This document shows, in pieces, positions 8,665 through 19,518 of a stretch of DNA of 63,914 bases; position 1 is the first letter of the stretch, and each line of letters begins with the position of its first letter. Under the pieces are notes generated by a model. It worked only from the letters and a program-made list of their open reading frames with translations, had not been told where the DNA came from and searched no databases. Source of the DNA: Dysgonomonas sp. ZJ279 (GTDB lineage: Bacteria; Bacteroidota; Bacteroidia; Bacteroidales; Dysgonomonadaceae); assembly GCF_011039205.1 (NCBI RefSeq), contig NZ_JAAKEL010000018.1:1-63914 (forward strand), written 5' to 3'. A program made the translations under genes and the position numbers.

Positions 8665-10875
8665 ATGGCAAAGAAATCGGAAAGCAATATGAAAAATGTA
8701 GCAGTCAGCCGCTATGGCTGGATCGTTCTGCTTATGTCTTTCGTTTTTGTAGCCATCATTATTTGCATCATCAAGATCAAGTATGTGGAGGGCAGTATGT
8801 GGCGCGAGCTAGGCAGAATAGAAACTGTAAAAAAAGATAGAGAGATAAGACCTAACCGTGGTAATATATATTCGGACGACGGACGACTTCTAGCTACAAG
8901 TGAGCCTCTATACGGGATTTATATCGATTTCATGTCGGAAGGTATCAGACCTGATACACTTATGAAATACGTAACGCCACTATCCGAAGCTCTTGCTAAG
9001 AAATTCCCAGACAGAAGTGCAGGACAGTACAAGAAAGTTATTCTCGACGGATGGGACTTAAGCCGTAGAGAATTAGCACAAATAGAAAGAAATAGAAAAG
9101 AAGGTTCTAATAAGAAAGTAAACATCAAGAGCCGTTATGTCAGAATTATACGTCCCGATATAAATTATCTTGATTTAAAAGAATTACAGACATTCCCATT
9201 CCTCAACCAGCGTAGCAACAGGAGCGGAATGATCTCTGAAGAAAAAACCATGCGCTTAAAACCATTCGGCCGTCTTGCCGGCAGAACGGTAGGTTCTATC
9301 TACAAAGATTTTAGTATGGGTGGAACAAGCGGACTAGAGCTTAAATACGATTCTATTATAAAAGGTGTTCCCGGAGTAAGAAGCCGCCAACGTGTGCAAG
9401 GACGCTGGATAGATGTAGTAGAGGTAGAGCCACAAGATGGATGGGACATTAAGACGACACTGAATATTGAGATACAGGATATGGCTGAAAAAGCCCTGTA
9501 TAACAAGCTGGTAGAAACAAGAGCCGAATCAGGTTGTGCTATTGTTATGGAAGTAGCCACGGGCGAAATAAAAGCAATAACCAATCTCGACAGGGTATCG
9601 GAAGGGGTATACGCTGAAGGTAATCCGAATGCATTTTCATACATGTCTGAACCCGGATCAACATTCAAAACGGTATCTTTGATGGTAGCCCTCGAAGATG
9701 GAGTAGCTACCCCACAAGATTCGATATATGTAGGAAACGGATTATTCCAATACAAAGGAAGGGTTGTGAAAGACCACGACTGGCGTAAAGGAAAAGACAA
9801 AGCATATCAAACTGTTGCACAAGGAATGTATTCATCTCTGAATGTTGTAATAGCCAAAATGATACTGAAAGGATATGAGGGTAATCCAACCAAATACGTG
9901 CAACACATTCATGATCTGGGTATAACTAAGAAAATAGAATGGGATGTTCCGTTGAAAGGGAAAGAAGGTACTGCAGTTATCCGTTTTCCTAATGATCCAT
10001 CGAATCCTTGGTCTAAGACCACACTACCTTGGATGTCGTTCGGATATGAGACTCAAATACCTCCTATTTATATGCTTATGTTTTACAATGGGATAGCCAA
10101 CAACGGCAAAATGATAAAACCATTTATCACAAAAGCATTTATGAAAGATGGTTCCATCGAAAATGAATTCGAAACAGAAGTAATCAATCCTTCATTATGC
10201 TCGGAACAAACATTGAAACAAGTGCAAGATATATTAAGAGGCGTTGTAACTGACGGAACAGGTAAGGCTGTTAACTCTGAATTTTTCCCTATAGCAGGAA
10301 AAACAGGAACAGCCATGATTGCATCGCAAGGTGGATATAGTGGATATTTCGTATCATTCTGCGGATATTTCCCGGCAGATAAACCACAATACACATGTTT
10401 TGTAGGAATACGTCGCCCTGTGGGTTCTCCTTCGGGGGGATTGATGCCCGGAGCTGTATTTAAAAATATAGCAGAAGGAATCTATACCAAGAGCCTAGTC
10501 GCACAGCCTATAAATGCACCGAAAGACACAGTAAACTCGTTGATACCGGTCGTAAAAAACGGCTCGTTCAAGAATACAGAGATTGTACTTGACAAGTTGA
10601 AGCAAAAATATATAACTCCGACCGAAAAAGCGGAGTGGATTATGGCAAATACTATCGACTCGACCAGTATGAAGATCAAATTACTTGGCAATACGGATAT
10701 CAAGCCGGGAGTTGTACCTAATGTAAAAGGAATGGGGGCTCGTGATGCTATATATGTACTCGAAAATGCAGGATTGAGAGTTAACCTGCAAGGAGCAGGA
10801 AAAGTGAAAGATCAGTCAATTCCGGCAGGGAATAAACTCGTGAAGGGATCGACAATAACGATACAACTAAATTAA
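8665..10875 (+). CDS. ftsI: Penicillin-binding protein, class B (FtsI/PBP3-like) with C-terminal PASTA domain
   Basis: 736 residues. This is the septal peptidoglycan transpeptidase. An N-terminal membrane anchor (about residues 16-38) precedes a dimerisation domain starting at REIRPNRGNIYSDDGRLLA. The transpeptidase domain has the active-site tetrad S332-T-F-K335, the SxN motif S391-L-N393 and KTGT at 546-549. The last 60 residues (VPNVKGMGARDAIYVLENAG to the end) form one PASTA domain, as in many Bacteroidota and Gram-positive relatives. It starts 2 bases after ftsL, so translation is probably coupled. Confidence 0.95.
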   Translation: MAKKSESNMKNVAVSRYGWIVLLMSFVFVAIIICIIKIKYVEGSMWRELGRIETVKKDREIRPNRGNIYSDDGRLLATSEPLYGIYIDFMSEGIRPDTLMKYVTPLSEALAKKFPDRSAGQYKKVILDGWDLSRRELAQIERNRKEGSNKKVNIKSRYVRIIRPDINYLDLKELQTFPFLNQRSNRSGMISEEKTMRLKPFGRLAGRTVGSIYKDFSMGGTSGLELKYDSIIKGVPGVRSRQRVQGRWIDVVEVEPQDGWDIKTTLNIEIQDMAEKALYNKLVETRAESGCAIVMEVATGEIKAITNLDRVSEGVYAEGNPNAFSYMSEPGSTFKTVSLMVALEDGVATPQDSIYVGNGLFQYKGRVVKDHDWRKGKDKAYQTVAQGMYSSLNVVIAKMILKGYEGNPTKYVQHIHDLGITKKIEWDVPLKGKEGTAVIRFPNDPSNPWSKTTLPWMSFGYETQIPPIYMLMFYNGIANNGKMIKPFITKAFMKDGSIENEFETEVINPSLCSEQTLKQVQDILRGVVTDGTGKAVNSEFFPIAGKTGTAMIASQGGYSGYFVSFCGYFPADKPQYTCFVGIRRPVGSPSGGLMPGAVFKNIAEGIYTKSLVAQPINAPKDTVNSLIPVVKNGSFKNTEIVLDKLKQKYITPTEKAEWIMANTIDSTSMKIKLLGNTDIKPGVVPNVKGMGARDAIYVLENAGLRVNLQGAGKVKDQSIPAGNKLVKGSTITIQLN

Positions 10876-10887
10876 AAAATAAAGGAA

Positions 10888-12339
10888 ATGAAATTACAGG
10901 ACTTACTTAAAAACATAGATGTTACAGACATCAAAGGTGATAGTAATGCTCAGGTAACCGGTATTTCAACCGATTCGCGAAAAGCAAGTGAGAATTCTAT
11001 CTTCATCGCCCTTAAGGGGGTACAAGTAGATGGACATCAATATATAGAAAATGCTATTAGTCTGGGCGCTACCATCATCATATATGAAGAAGATATCGAA
11101 ATCTTCAAACCGAATATTACTTATGTAAAAGTAAAAGATAGCGCAGACGCAACTGGTAAAATAGCAACCCTTTGGTACGGCGATCCGTCAAGTAAATTGA
11201 AACTCGTTGGTGTTACCGGAACTAATGGAAAAACAACTACTGCAACATTGCTATATGATATGTTCCGTCATTTAGGTTATAAAGCAGGTCTGTTATCTAC
11301 TGTTGCCAACTATATAGACGGTACTGTATTTCATGCCACACATACCACACCCGATCCCCTATCTCTGAATGAGTTATTGGCTAAGATGGTAGATGCCGGA
11401 TGCGAATACGCATTTATGGAAGTCAGTTCACACGCTATACATCAGAAACGTATCAGCGGATTGAAATATGTGGGAGGAATATTTACAAATATCACCCAAG
11501 ACCACCTCGATTATCATAAAACAATGGCCGAGTATCTGAAAGCTAAAAAGATGTTCTTCGATAATCTGCCCGAAACTGCTTTTGCTCTTACCAACGTAGA
11601 TGATAAAAACGGATTGGTTATGCTTCAAAATACAAAAGCAAAGAAGCAAACTTACTCGGTAAGAGGGCTAGCTGATTTCAAAGGAAGAATTATAGAAAAA
11701 CATTTCGATGGCACAGCTATCGAAATAAACAATAGAGAAGTACAAGTACAGTTTGTCGGTGTATTCAATACCTACAATCTGTTGGCTGTATATGGAGCAA
11801 GTATTCTTTTAGGAGAAGATCCCGAAAAAATATTACTGATACTAAGTACCCTGAAACCTGTATCAGGACGCTTCGAAACATTGCGCTCTCCTGAAGGATA
11901 TACTGCAATTGTAGATTATGCACATACTCCGGATGCACTAACCAATGTGTTGGAAGCTATACACGAAGTACTGGAAGGTAGCGGCCGTGTCATTACGGTT
12001 GTAGGCTGTGGGGGCAACAGAGATAAAACAAAACGACCTATCATGGCTCGCGAAGCTGTAAGATTAAGCGATCAGGTAATATTGACATCCGACAATCCAC
12101 GCTACGAAGAACCGCAAGCCATTATAAATGATATGGCTGATGGACTAAATAGTCAACAAATGAAGAAAACCCTTTGCATAGTGGAACGCGAACAAGCGAT
12201 AAAAACAGCTTGTGCCTTAGCCAAAGAAGGCGATGTTATTCTCATTGCAGGGAAGGGACATGAAGACTATCAAGATGTGAAAGGCATGAAACATCATTTC
12301 GATGATCGTGAAGTAGTTCGAAATATTTTTGCAGAATAA
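10888..12339 (+). CDS. murE: UDP-MurNAc-L-Ala-D-Glu:meso-diaminopimelate ligase MurE
   Basis: 483 residues. This cytoplasmic ATP-dependent ligase adds the third residue of the stem peptide. The ATP loop GTNGKTTT begins at residue 111. The substrate-selecting motif DNPR sits at residues 402-405, which in MurE enzymes marks meso-diaminopimelate rather than lysine use. Further marks are [16 protein letters not shown] and GKGHEDYQ near the end. The peptidoglycan is therefore predicted to be of the DAP type, as usual for Bacteroidota. Confidence 0.96.
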   Translation: MKLQDLLKNIDVTDIKGDSNAQVTGISTDSRKASENSIFIALKGVQVDGHQYIENAISLGATIIIYEEDIEIFKPNITYVKVKDSADATGKIATLWYGDPSSKLKLVGVTGTNGKTTTATLLYDMFRHLGYKAGLLSTVANYIDGTVFHATHTTPDPLSLNELLAKMVDAGCEYAFMEVSSHAIHQKRISGLKYVGGIFTNITQDHLDYHKTMAEYLKAKKMFFDNLPETAFALTNVDDKNGLVMLQNTKAKKQTYSVRGLADFKGRIIEKHFDGTAIEINNREVQVQFVGVFNTYNLLAVYGASILLGEDPEKILLILSTLKPVSGRFETLRSPEGYTAIVDYAHTPDALTNVLEAIHEVLEGSGRVITVVGCGGNRDKTKRPIMAREAVRLSDQVILTSDNPRYEEPQAIINDMADGLNSQQMKKTLCIVEREQAIKTACALAKEGDVILIAGKGHEDYQDVKGMKHHFDDREVVRNIFAE

Positions 12340-12354
12340 ATAAAATAAGATAAA

Positions 12355-13617
12355 ATGATATACTACCTATTTAATTTTCTAGATGGACTTGACTTCCCGG
12401 GAGCGGGTATGTTCAAGTATGTCTCATTCCGAGCAGCCTTAGCCGTTATTTTCTCATTAGTAATTTCGACCATTATAGGTAGTCGTATTATTGATAAATT
12501 GCGAAAATTACAAATTGGTGAAGTTGTCAGAGATCTGGGCCTTGAAGGACAATTAAGTAAAAAGGGAACACCCACAATGGGGGGTATCATTATCATCATT
12601 GCCATACTTATCCCTGTACTATTATTTGCACGATTAGACAATATATATATCATTCTTATGATAATAACCACCATCTGGCTTGGAATACTTGGCTTTATGG
12701 ACGACTATATCAAAGTATTCAAAAAAGATAAAGAAGGACTGCACGGCAAATTTAAAGTAATAGCACAGGTTGGATTAGGTCTGATCGTCGGACTTACTTT
12801 ATACTTAAGTCCCAATGTTATTATAAAAGAGAACGTCGAATTTCGTAATTCTGAGAATGTAATAGAGCATGTCAGCTTCACCCCCGAAGGCGCAAAATCG
12901 ACTCAGACATCTATTCCATTTGTCAAAAATAACAATCTCGATTACGAAGAACTTGTTGCATTTATGGGCGACTATGCCGAACCGGCAGCATGGGTACTGT
13001 TTGTTTGCATAGTAATATTCATTGTCACAGCAGTATCTAACGGAGCAAATCTGACAGATGGGCTCGATGGACTTGCCGCAGGAAGTTCCGCCATTATAGG
13101 GGTCACCCTCGGAATATTAGCATACGTATCCGGACATATGGAATTTGCATCCTATCTGAACATTATGTTTATTCCCGGGAGTCAGGAACTCGTGATTTTT
13201 GCCGCCGCATTTATAGGTGCAACCATCGGATTTCTTTGGTATAATTCATTCCCTGCACAGGTATTTATGGGTGATACCGGAAGTCTAACGTTAGGGGGAA
13301 TCATCGGTGTATTTGCTGTTATCATTCACAAAGAATTACTTTTGCCTATACTATGTGGAGTATTTATGGTAGAAAGTCTTTCGGTAATGGTACAAGTTGC
13401 ATATTTTAAATTTACAAAAAAGAAATACGGTGAAGGTCGTCGTGTATTTAAAATGACACCATTGCATCACCATTTTCAGAAAGCGGGTAATGCAGGAATA
13501 CAAGCCAGATTTCAAAAACCAATAGGACCAATACCCGAATCTAAAATTGTAGTTCGATTCTGGATTATCGGAATCATTCTTGCAGTGTTGACATTGGCTA
13601 CACTTAAAATGCGATAA
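12355..13617 (+). CDS. mraY: Phospho-N-acetylmuramoyl-pentapeptide transferase MraY
   Basis: 420 residues, a polytopic inner-membrane enzyme making lipid I. It shows KKGTPTMGG, the Asp-rich [17 protein letters not shown], the Mg/catalytic [10 protein letters not shown], and near the C-terminus [12 protein letters not shown]. It is about 60 residues longer than the roughly 360-residue proteobacterial enzyme because of an insert (about residues 150-205, around [15 protein letters not shown]) between membrane segments; from memory this is usual in Bacteroidetes. Confidence 0.96.
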   Translation: MIYYLFNFLDGLDFPGAGMFKYVSFRAALAVIFSLVISTIIGSRIIDKLRKLQIGEVVRDLGLEGQLSKKGTPTMGGIIIIIAILIPVLLFARLDNIYIILMIITTIWLGILGFMDDYIKVFKKDKEGLHGKFKVIAQVGLGLIVGLTLYLSPNVIIKENVEFRNSENVIEHVSFTPEGAKSTQTSIPFVKNNNLDYEELVAFMGDYAEPAAWVLFVCIVIFIVTAVSNGANLTDGLDGLAAGSSAIIGVTLGILAYVSGHMEFASYLNIMFIPGSQELVIFAAAFIGATIGFLWYNSFPAQVFMGDTGSLTLGGIIGVFAVIIHKELLLPILCGVFMVESLSVMVQVAYFKFTKKKYGEGRRVFKMTPLHHHFQKAGNAGIQARFQKPIGPIPESKIVVRFWIIGIILAVLTLATLKMR

Positions 13618-13628
13618 TAATTTACGAC

Positions 13629-14963
13629 ATGAGTAAGATAGTAATATTAGGAGGTGGAGAAAGCGGCGTAGGGTCGGCAATATTAGCACAGGCAAAAGGC
13701 TTCGATGTCTTTTTGTCTGATAGTGGTGTGTTGCAAGACAAATACAAAACTGAACTTGAACAGCATGGTATTGCATACGAAGAAAAGCAACACTCCACAG
13801 ATATAATACTATCTGCCACAGAAATAATAAAAAGTCCGGGAATTCCGAACTATTCCCCTCTGGTAAAACAAGCTATCGAAAAAGGTATTCCCATCCTTTC
13901 AGAAATGGAGTTTGCCAAAAGATATACATCTGCCAAAATGATTTGTATAACAGGTAGTAATGGGAAAACTACTACCACTAGTTTGATCTATCACATTCTC
14001 AAATCGGCAGGATTAAATGTCGGCCTAGGAGGAAATATAGGCAGAAGTTTTGCCCGTCAGGTAGCAGAAGACGAATTCGATTATTACGTACTGGAATTAA
14101 GCAGTTTTCAACTCGAAAACATGTACACCTTCAAAGCTGATATAGCAATTTTACTCAACATTACACCTGATCATCTCGACAGGTACGATCACGATATGCA
14201 GAAATATATCGACGCTAAAATGCGTATCGTACAAAATCAAACAGAAGAAGATGCTTTCATTTTTTGGGAAGAAGACCCTATTATTAGTAAAGAAATAGAA
14301 AAATTAACCTCCGCAGCTAAGCAATATAAATTTGCCGATCACAAAACCGATCATGTAGCCGCATATCTCGAGGATAATAAAATCAGTATAAAAACCCCTA
14401 AATCTGTTTTTAATATGGAACAAGATTTACTCGCTCTGACAGGCACGCACAATTTATACAATTCGCTGGCCTCAGGCATTACAGCTAAATTGTTAGATAT
14501 ATCTGACGAGAATCTCCGTCAATCGTTAAGCGATTTTCAAGGGGTGGAACACCGTTTGGAAAAAGTGGCTAAAGTAAGAGGCATTCAGTTTATCAACGAC
14601 TCGAAAGCAACAAATGTAAATTCGTGTTGGTATGCTTTACAAAGTATGAAAACGAAAGTAGTTCTCATACTTGGCGGAACAGATAAAGGAAATGATTATA
14701 GCGAAATAGAAGAACTTGTGAAAAACAAAGTTCATGCTCTCATCTTTCTGGGCGTAGATAATAGTAGACTGCACAAATTCTTTGATGGCAAGGCAGAGAT
14801 AATTGAAGATGCCGGTTCTATGAAAGAAGCCGTTGAAAAAGGATACGCATTGGCAAACGAAGGAGATACTGTATTGCTATCACCTTGTTGCGCAAGCTTC
14901 GATTTGTTTAAAAATTACGAAGACAGAGGAGATCAGTTTAAAGAGTACGTAAGAAAATTATAA
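13629..14963 (+). CDS. murD: UDP-MurNAc-L-alanine:D-glutamate ligase MurD
   Basis: 444 residues. It adds D-Glu to UDP-MurNAc-L-Ala. An N-terminal Rossmann domain begins IVILGGGESGVGSAILA. The ATP loop GSNGKTTTTSL and the LNITPDHLDRY segment mark the central Mur ligase domain. The C-terminal domain has NDSKATNVNS and LILGGTDKGNDY, then LSPCCASFDLFKNYEDRG, all typical. It is spaced 11 bases after mraY and 8 before ftsW. Confidence 0.96.
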   Translation: MSKIVILGGGESGVGSAILAQAKGFDVFLSDSGVLQDKYKTELEQHGIAYEEKQHSTDIILSATEIIKSPGIPNYSPLVKQAIEKGIPILSEMEFAKRYTSAKMICITGSNGKTTTTSLIYHILKSAGLNVGLGGNIGRSFARQVAEDEFDYYVLELSSFQLENMYTFKADIAILLNITPDHLDRYDHDMQKYIDAKMRIVQNQTEEDAFIFWEEDPIISKEIEKLTSAAKQYKFADHKTDHVAAYLEDNKISIKTPKSVFNMEQDLLALTGTHNLYNSLASGITAKLLDISDENLRQSLSDFQGVEHRLEKVAKVRGIQFINDSKATNVNSCWYALQSMKTKVVLILGGTDKGNDYSEIEELVKNKVHALIFLGVDNSRLHKFFDGKAEIIEDAGSMKEAVEKGYALANEGDTVLLSPCCASFDLFKNYEDRGDQFKEYVRKL

Positions 14964-14971
14964 TTACTGAT

Positions 14972-16234
14972 ATGGATTTAACTTTCTTTGGTAAAGTATT
15001 TAGAGGCGATAAAGTTATATGGTGCATATTTATGGCACTATGTATTGTCTCCCTATTGGAAGTATTTAGTGCTACCAGTACAATTGCATATCGCCAGCAA
15101 AGCCATTGGGGCCCGATACTTCGCCATGCCACTTTTTTATTGATTGGTTTTGCCGGAGTAATGTTCTTACAGAGAGTGCCAAGTAGATTTTATTCACTAT
15201 TGCTATTAGGACTGCCTATTTCGGTTGTGCTGCTCATTATCACCATGTTTATGGGTGCCGATGTCAATGGAGCGCAGCGTTGGTTAGGTATCGGCGCATT
15301 TACTATACAACCGTCTGAGTTCGCAAAAATATCAGCGATTGGCTTCGTCGCATTCTTTCTGAGCAAGATGAGACCCGAAAACGAAAGCTGGATATTTAAA
15401 ACGCTGATAATAGGAGCCGGAATTCTTTGTCTGCTTATAGCACCAGAAAACCTATCCACGGCCTGTCTCTTATTTGCGGTCTGCTTCCTTATGATGTTTA
15501 TAGGACAAGTAAGTTTAAAAAGGCTAGGTCTAATTGTTCTGGTTGGAGCAAGCGCAGTTATATTGTTGCTCGGCAGTTTGACATTCCTCCCTGACAGTGT
15601 CCTTCCCGATCGTTTGTCTACATGGAAAAATCGTATTGCAAGACATTCCAACGATAACCAGTTTTCGATTAATGATGTTAACGAAGACGGATCAATGGCA
15701 TATAAGATAACAGACGAAAACTATCAGGTATCGCATGCTAAAATAGCCATTGCAAATAATAATTCTATGAAATTACCGGGCGGCTTTGTTCTTCCGGGTG
15801 GTATTATCGGATTACCGGGAAGTAGTATCGAACGTGATTTTCTGCCCCAAGCATATTCCGACTTCATTTTCGCAATTATAATTGAAGAAACAGGATTAAT
15901 AGGAGGTATATTTGTATTATTGCTGTACGTGGCACTTATGATTCGAGCGGGAGTACTGGCATCCAAATGCGAGAAAAAATTCCCCCGCTATTTAATACTA
16001 GGTGCAGCTCTCATGCTCACAATACAGGCATTAGCCAATATGGCTGTAGCGGTTAATTTAATACCTGTAACAGGGCAACCTTTACCACTGATAAGCAGGG
16101 GGGGGACATCGACCATCATTACCTGTGCTTACTTCGGGATCATTTTAGCCTGCTCTTCAAAGTTGAATGACGAACATGAAGATGTAGACGAAAGTATAGC
16201 AAATGTAGATTTCGGAATTGCCGACGGAGAATAA
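14972..16234 (+). CDS. ftsW: Septal peptidoglycan polymerase FtsW (SEDS family)
   Basis: 420 residues with about ten hydrophobic segments. SEDS proteins polymerise lipid II into glycan strands with their cognate class B PBP (here the ftsI product). The family marks are GAQRWLGIGAFTIQPSEFAK in the first half, IIEETGLIGG in the long periplasmic loop, and TGQPLPLISRGGTSTI near the end. The 60-residue segment after about residue 210 (FLPDSVLPDRL to YQVSHAKIA) is a soluble loop. Its position beside murD and murG supports FtsW rather than RodA. Confidence 0.94.
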   Translation: MDLTFFGKVFRGDKVIWCIFMALCIVSLLEVFSATSTIAYRQQSHWGPILRHATFLLIGFAGVMFLQRVPSRFYSLLLLGLPISVVLLIITMFMGADVNGAQRWLGIGAFTIQPSEFAKISAIGFVAFFLSKMRPENESWIFKTLIIGAGILCLLIAPENLSTACLLFAVCFLMMFIGQVSLKRLGLIVLVGASAVILLLGSLTFLPDSVLPDRLSTWKNRIARHSNDNQFSINDVNEDGSMAYKITDENYQVSHAKIAIANNNSMKLPGGFVLPGGIIGLPGSSIERDFLPQAYSDFIFAIIIEETGLIGGIFVLLLYVALMIRAGVLASKCEKKFPRYLILGAALMLTIQALANMAVAVNLIPVTGQPLPLISRGGTSTIITCAYFGIILACSSKLNDEHEDVDESIANVDFGIADGE

Positions 16235-16247
16235 AAACCAGAAAACT

Positions 16248-17357
16248 ATGACACAAATAAAAGTAGTAATAAGTGGAGGCGGAACAGGAGGGCATATCTT
16301 CCCTGCCATAGCTATTGCCAATGCTATAAAAGCACGCTATCCACAAGCTGAGATACTTTTTGTAGGAGCTCAAGACCGTATGGAAATGAGAAAAGTACCT
16401 GCGGCAGGTTACGAAATTGTTGGACTTGAAATATCAGGATTCAATCGCAAAAAACTACTTAAAAATATATCGGTTCTCTGGAAACTACAAAAAAGTCTTC
16501 GCAAAGCAAGAAAACTACTTAAAGGATTCAATCCTCAGATAGCTATAGGCGTAGGAGGTTATGCAAGTGGCCCCACATTGAAAATGGCTAATTCGCTAGG
16601 CATACCGACACTTATACAGGAACAGAATTCATATGCAGGTGTAACCAATAAACTACTGGCAAAAAAAGCCTCAAAAATATGCGTGGCGTACGAAGGTATG
16701 GACAAGTTTTTCCCAAAAGACAAAATTGTGCTAACAGGTAATCCTTGCCGGCAAGATTTATCTTCTCCTCACATAACAAAAGAGGAGGCATACGATTTCT
16801 TCAATCTGAACCCTGCCAAGAAAACAATCCTTGTTGTGGGTGGCAGTTTAGGTGCAAGAACGATTAACAGAAGTATCATTGATAATATAGATGATTTAGC
16901 AAAAGCAAATGTGCAAATAGTATGGCAATGCGGAGAGGGCTATTACTTCAAACTTACAGATGCCCTTTTAGACAAGCAAGACACAGAAGATATTCATCTT
17001 TACGACTTCATAAGCCGGATGGACTTAGCTTATAAAGCAGCAGATTTAGTTATATCCCGTGCCGGAGCGAGTTCTATTTCGGAACTTAGCTTACTCGGCA
17101 AGCCTGTAATATTAGTTCCATCGCCCAATGTGGCCGAAGATCATCAGACAATGAATGCCATGGCTCTCGTTGTAAAAGATGCGGCAATTATGATAACCGA
17201 TAAAGATGCACAAGAAGAACTGGTCAAAACTGCAATTGCAACAGTAGAAGACGAAAGTCGATTGAAGACATTATCTACCAATATAGCTCAATTGGCACAA
17301 CATGACTCTGCAAATAGAATTGTAGACGAAGTGATAAAAATAATAGAACGAAAATAA
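16248..17357 (+). CDS. murG: UDP-GlcNAc:lipid I N-acetylglucosaminyltransferase MurG
   Basis: 369 residues from ATG 16248 (MTQIKVVISGGGTGGH). The open frame begins at 16218, inside ftsW, but the family N-terminus fixes the start at 16248, 13 bases after the ftsW stop. MurG makes lipid II on the inner face of the membrane. Glycine loops GGGTGGHIFPA and VVGGSLGARTIN are present, together with the acceptor-side IGVGGYASGP and the UDP-GlcNAc region RAGASSISEL. Confidence 0.96.
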   Translation: MTQIKVVISGGGTGGHIFPAIAIANAIKARYPQAEILFVGAQDRMEMRKVPAAGYEIVGLEISGFNRKKLLKNISVLWKLQKSLRKARKLLKGFNPQIAIGVGGYASGPTLKMANSLGIPTLIQEQNSYAGVTNKLLAKKASKICVAYEGMDKFFPKDKIVLTGNPCRQDLSSPHITKEEAYDFFNLNPAKKTILVVGGSLGARTINRSIIDNIDDLAKANVQIVWQCGEGYYFKLTDALLDKQDTEDIHLYDFISRMDLAYKAADLVISRAGASSISELSLLGKPVILVPSPNVAEDHQTMNAMALVVKDAAIMITDKDAQEELVKTAIATVEDESRLKTLSTNIAQLAQHDSANRIVDEVIKIIERK

Positions 17358-17360
17358 GAT

Positions 17361-18731
17361 ATGAATAACATACAATCAATATATTTTCTCGGGATAGGTG
17401 GCATCGGTATGAGCAACCTTGCTCGTTATTTCTTATCGAAAGGTAAGAAAGTAGCAGGCTACGACCGTACCGAAACACACTTAACCAAAGAACTTGTAAA
17501 GGAAGGAGCAGAAATACATTACACAGATGATGTCAATTTTATCCCCGACTATTGCAAAGAAAGCAGTACTACACTGATTGTATACACTCCCGCTATACCT
17601 GCCGATAGCAAGGAAATGGAATATTTCGTCAAGAATAATTTCTCCATCCAAAAGCGGGCACAGGTTCTAGGCATTATCACCAAAGCGAGTAAAGCACTTT
17701 GCTGTGCCGGCACACATGGTAAAACTACAACATCGAGCATGTTGGCCCATATATTAAAACAATCTCATCTCGATTGTAATGCTTTTCTCGGCGGTATATT
17801 GAAAAATTACAACAGCAATCTGATGCTATCTGACAAAAGCGAGTTTACTGTTATCGAAGCAGACGAGTACGATCGTTCGTTCCATTGGCTACACCCCTAT
17901 ATGGCTCTGATTACATCGGTCGATCCCGATCATCTGGATATTTACGGCACAGAAGAAGAGTACCTGAAAAGCTTCGAGAAATTCACCAGCCTTATTTTAC
18001 CGGGTGGGGCATTGGTTGTAAAACACAATATAAAACTTTCACCTAAAACGGGTAAAGATGTACGTGTATATACTTATTCGATGGATAGAGGTGATTTCCA
18101 CGCCAAGAATATTAAGATAGAAAACGGCGAAATCCATTTCGACTTTATTACTCCTAAAGAAACAATCAGGAATATAGAACTAGGTGTCCCCATCAAGATT
18201 AATATAGAAAATGCTATCGGATCGATGGCAATAGCTTATCTAAACGGAGCAACAGCGGACGAACTCCGTCATGCAATGGCAACTTTTCAGGGGGCAAAAC
18301 GCCGTTTCGATTTTCTACTAAAAACAGATAAAATAGTGATGATAGACGATTATGCTCATCATCCACAAGAACTAGCAGCTAGTATCACATCGGTGAAAGA
18401 ACTATATCCTGACAAAAAATTGACAGGTATATTTCAACCACATTTATATAGTCGTACAAAAGATTTCGCGCCCGAGTTTGCACAAAGTCTCTCTCTATTG
18501 GATGAACTTATCCTCTTGGATATTTATCCTGCACGAGAAAAACCGATAGAAGGTGTTACCTCTCAAATCATATTTGATAAAGTAACCTGCCCTAAAATAC
18601 TTTGTAAAAAAGAAGAATTACTATCTTTATTGGAAAAGAAAAATGATATCGAAATATTGCTTACTGTCGGAGCAGGAGACATCGACCAATTGTTACTTCC
18701 GATAAAAGGTATATTAGAAGAGAAGATATGA
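17361..18731 (+). CDS. murC: UDP-N-acetylmuramate:L-alanine ligase MurC
   Basis: 456 residues. MurC attaches L-Ala to UDP-MurNAc. The N-terminus has the nucleotide fold IYFLGIGGIGMSNLARY, and the central domain has AGTHGKTTTSSMLAHIL and EADEYDRSFHWLHP. The C-terminal domain shows IDDYAHHPQELAASI and FQPHLYSRTKDF. It lies 3 bases after murG and overlaps ftsQ by 4 bases, so the two are translationally coupled. Confidence 0.96.
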   Translation: MNNIQSIYFLGIGGIGMSNLARYFLSKGKKVAGYDRTETHLTKELVKEGAEIHYTDDVNFIPDYCKESSTTLIVYTPAIPADSKEMEYFVKNNFSIQKRAQVLGIITKASKALCCAGTHGKTTTSSMLAHILKQSHLDCNAFLGGILKNYNSNLMLSDKSEFTVIEADEYDRSFHWLHPYMALITSVDPDHLDIYGTEEEYLKSFEKFTSLILPGGALVVKHNIKLSPKTGKDVRVYTYSMDRGDFHAKNIKIENGEIHFDFITPKETIRNIELGVPIKINIENAIGSMAIAYLNGATADELRHAMATFQGAKRRFDFLLKTDKIVMIDDYAHHPQELAASITSVKELYPDKKLTGIFQPHLYSRTKDFAPEFAQSLSLLDELILLDIYPAREKPIEGVTSQIIFDKVTCPKILCKKEELLSLLEKKNDIEILLTVGAGDIDQLLLPIKGILEEKI

Positions 18732-19462
18732 AAAAAGTATTAGTCATCACAGGATTATGTATCCTAATAGGATATCTTGCATTCTCGGCTTTCTACTTCA
18801 AAGAGAAGCCCAAAGATGGCTTATGCACTGAATTCGACATTGTTGTAAGCAATAGTGAAAATGGGATGCAATTCGTAAATACAAATGATATAGTAAAATA
18901 TGTAAACGAAAAAGGACTTAATCCTAAAGGTAAGCCACTGAGAGATATCAATACCGATTCGTTGGAGCACGTAATTCTGAACAACCAGCTTATCAAAGCC
19001 GCACAAGCTTATGTAACCAATAATGGTGCAATAAGAGTAACAATACAGGAACGTAAACCAATACTCAGAATCATACCCAATACAGGTGAGAGTTACTACA
19101 TAGATAACGATGGCAATAAAATGCCACTGTCTAAAAATTTCACAGCTTACCTCCCAATTGCAAGTGGAGCAATAAAAGAAGACTTTGCAAAGGGTGATTT
19201 ATATAATTTTACACTATTTTTACGTAATGATAATTTCTGGAATGCGCAGATTGAACAGATAGTTGTCTTACCTAATGATGAAATAAAATTAATTCCTCGT
19301 GTGGGTGACCAGCAAATACTTATGGGTCAACTAAATGACTATAAAGAAAAGCTGGATAAATTAATGACTTTTTACAAAAAAGGACTTAATGAGACCGGAT
19401 GGAACAAATATTCTGTGATAAATTTGAAATACAACAAACAAGTTGTCTGTACAAAACGTTAA
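18728..19462 (+). CDS. ftsQ: Cell division protein FtsQ
   Basis: 244 residues, with one N-terminal membrane segment (about residues 4-24), then a periplasmic POTRA-like part (NTNDIVKYVNEKGLNPKGK) and a beta domain. The weakly conserved ERKPILRIIPNTGESYYID segment matches FtsQ/DivIB proteins. The call rests on topology, length and its position between murC and ftsA. FtsQ would recruit FtsL and its partner to the division site. Confidence 0.9.
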   Translation: MKKVLVITGLCILIGYLAFSAFYFKEKPKDGLCTEFDIVVSNSENGMQFVNTNDIVKYVNEKGLNPKGKPLRDINTDSLEHVILNNQLIKAAQAYVTNNGAIRVTIQERKPILRIIPNTGESYYIDNDGNKMPLSKNFTAYLPIASGAIKEDFAKGDLYNFTLFLRNDNFWNAQIEQIVVLPNDEIKLIPRVGDQQILMGQLNDYKEKLDKLMTFYKKGLNETGWNKYSVINLKYNKQVVCTKR

Positions 19463-19477
19463 ACGTAAGATAGAGTT

Positions 19478-19495
19478 ATTCGGAATCATCCGAAT
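19478..19495 (+). other. Small hairpin in the ftsQ-ftsA gap
   Basis: ATTCGGA and TCCGAAT form perfect 7-bp arms around a 4-nt ATCA loop, in a 56-base gap. No T-run follows, so a terminator is unlikely; RNA processing or attenuation between ftsQ and ftsA is possible. An AGGAAG stretch precedes the ftsA start. Confidence 0.45.
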
Positions 19496-19518
19496 CGACA
19501 AATAAAGGAAGAAGAGAT

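Noticed and set aside
9300-9800. Open minus-strand frame of 166 codons inside ftsI
   Set aside because: It is antisense to the transpeptidase domain and shows no family features or start signal.
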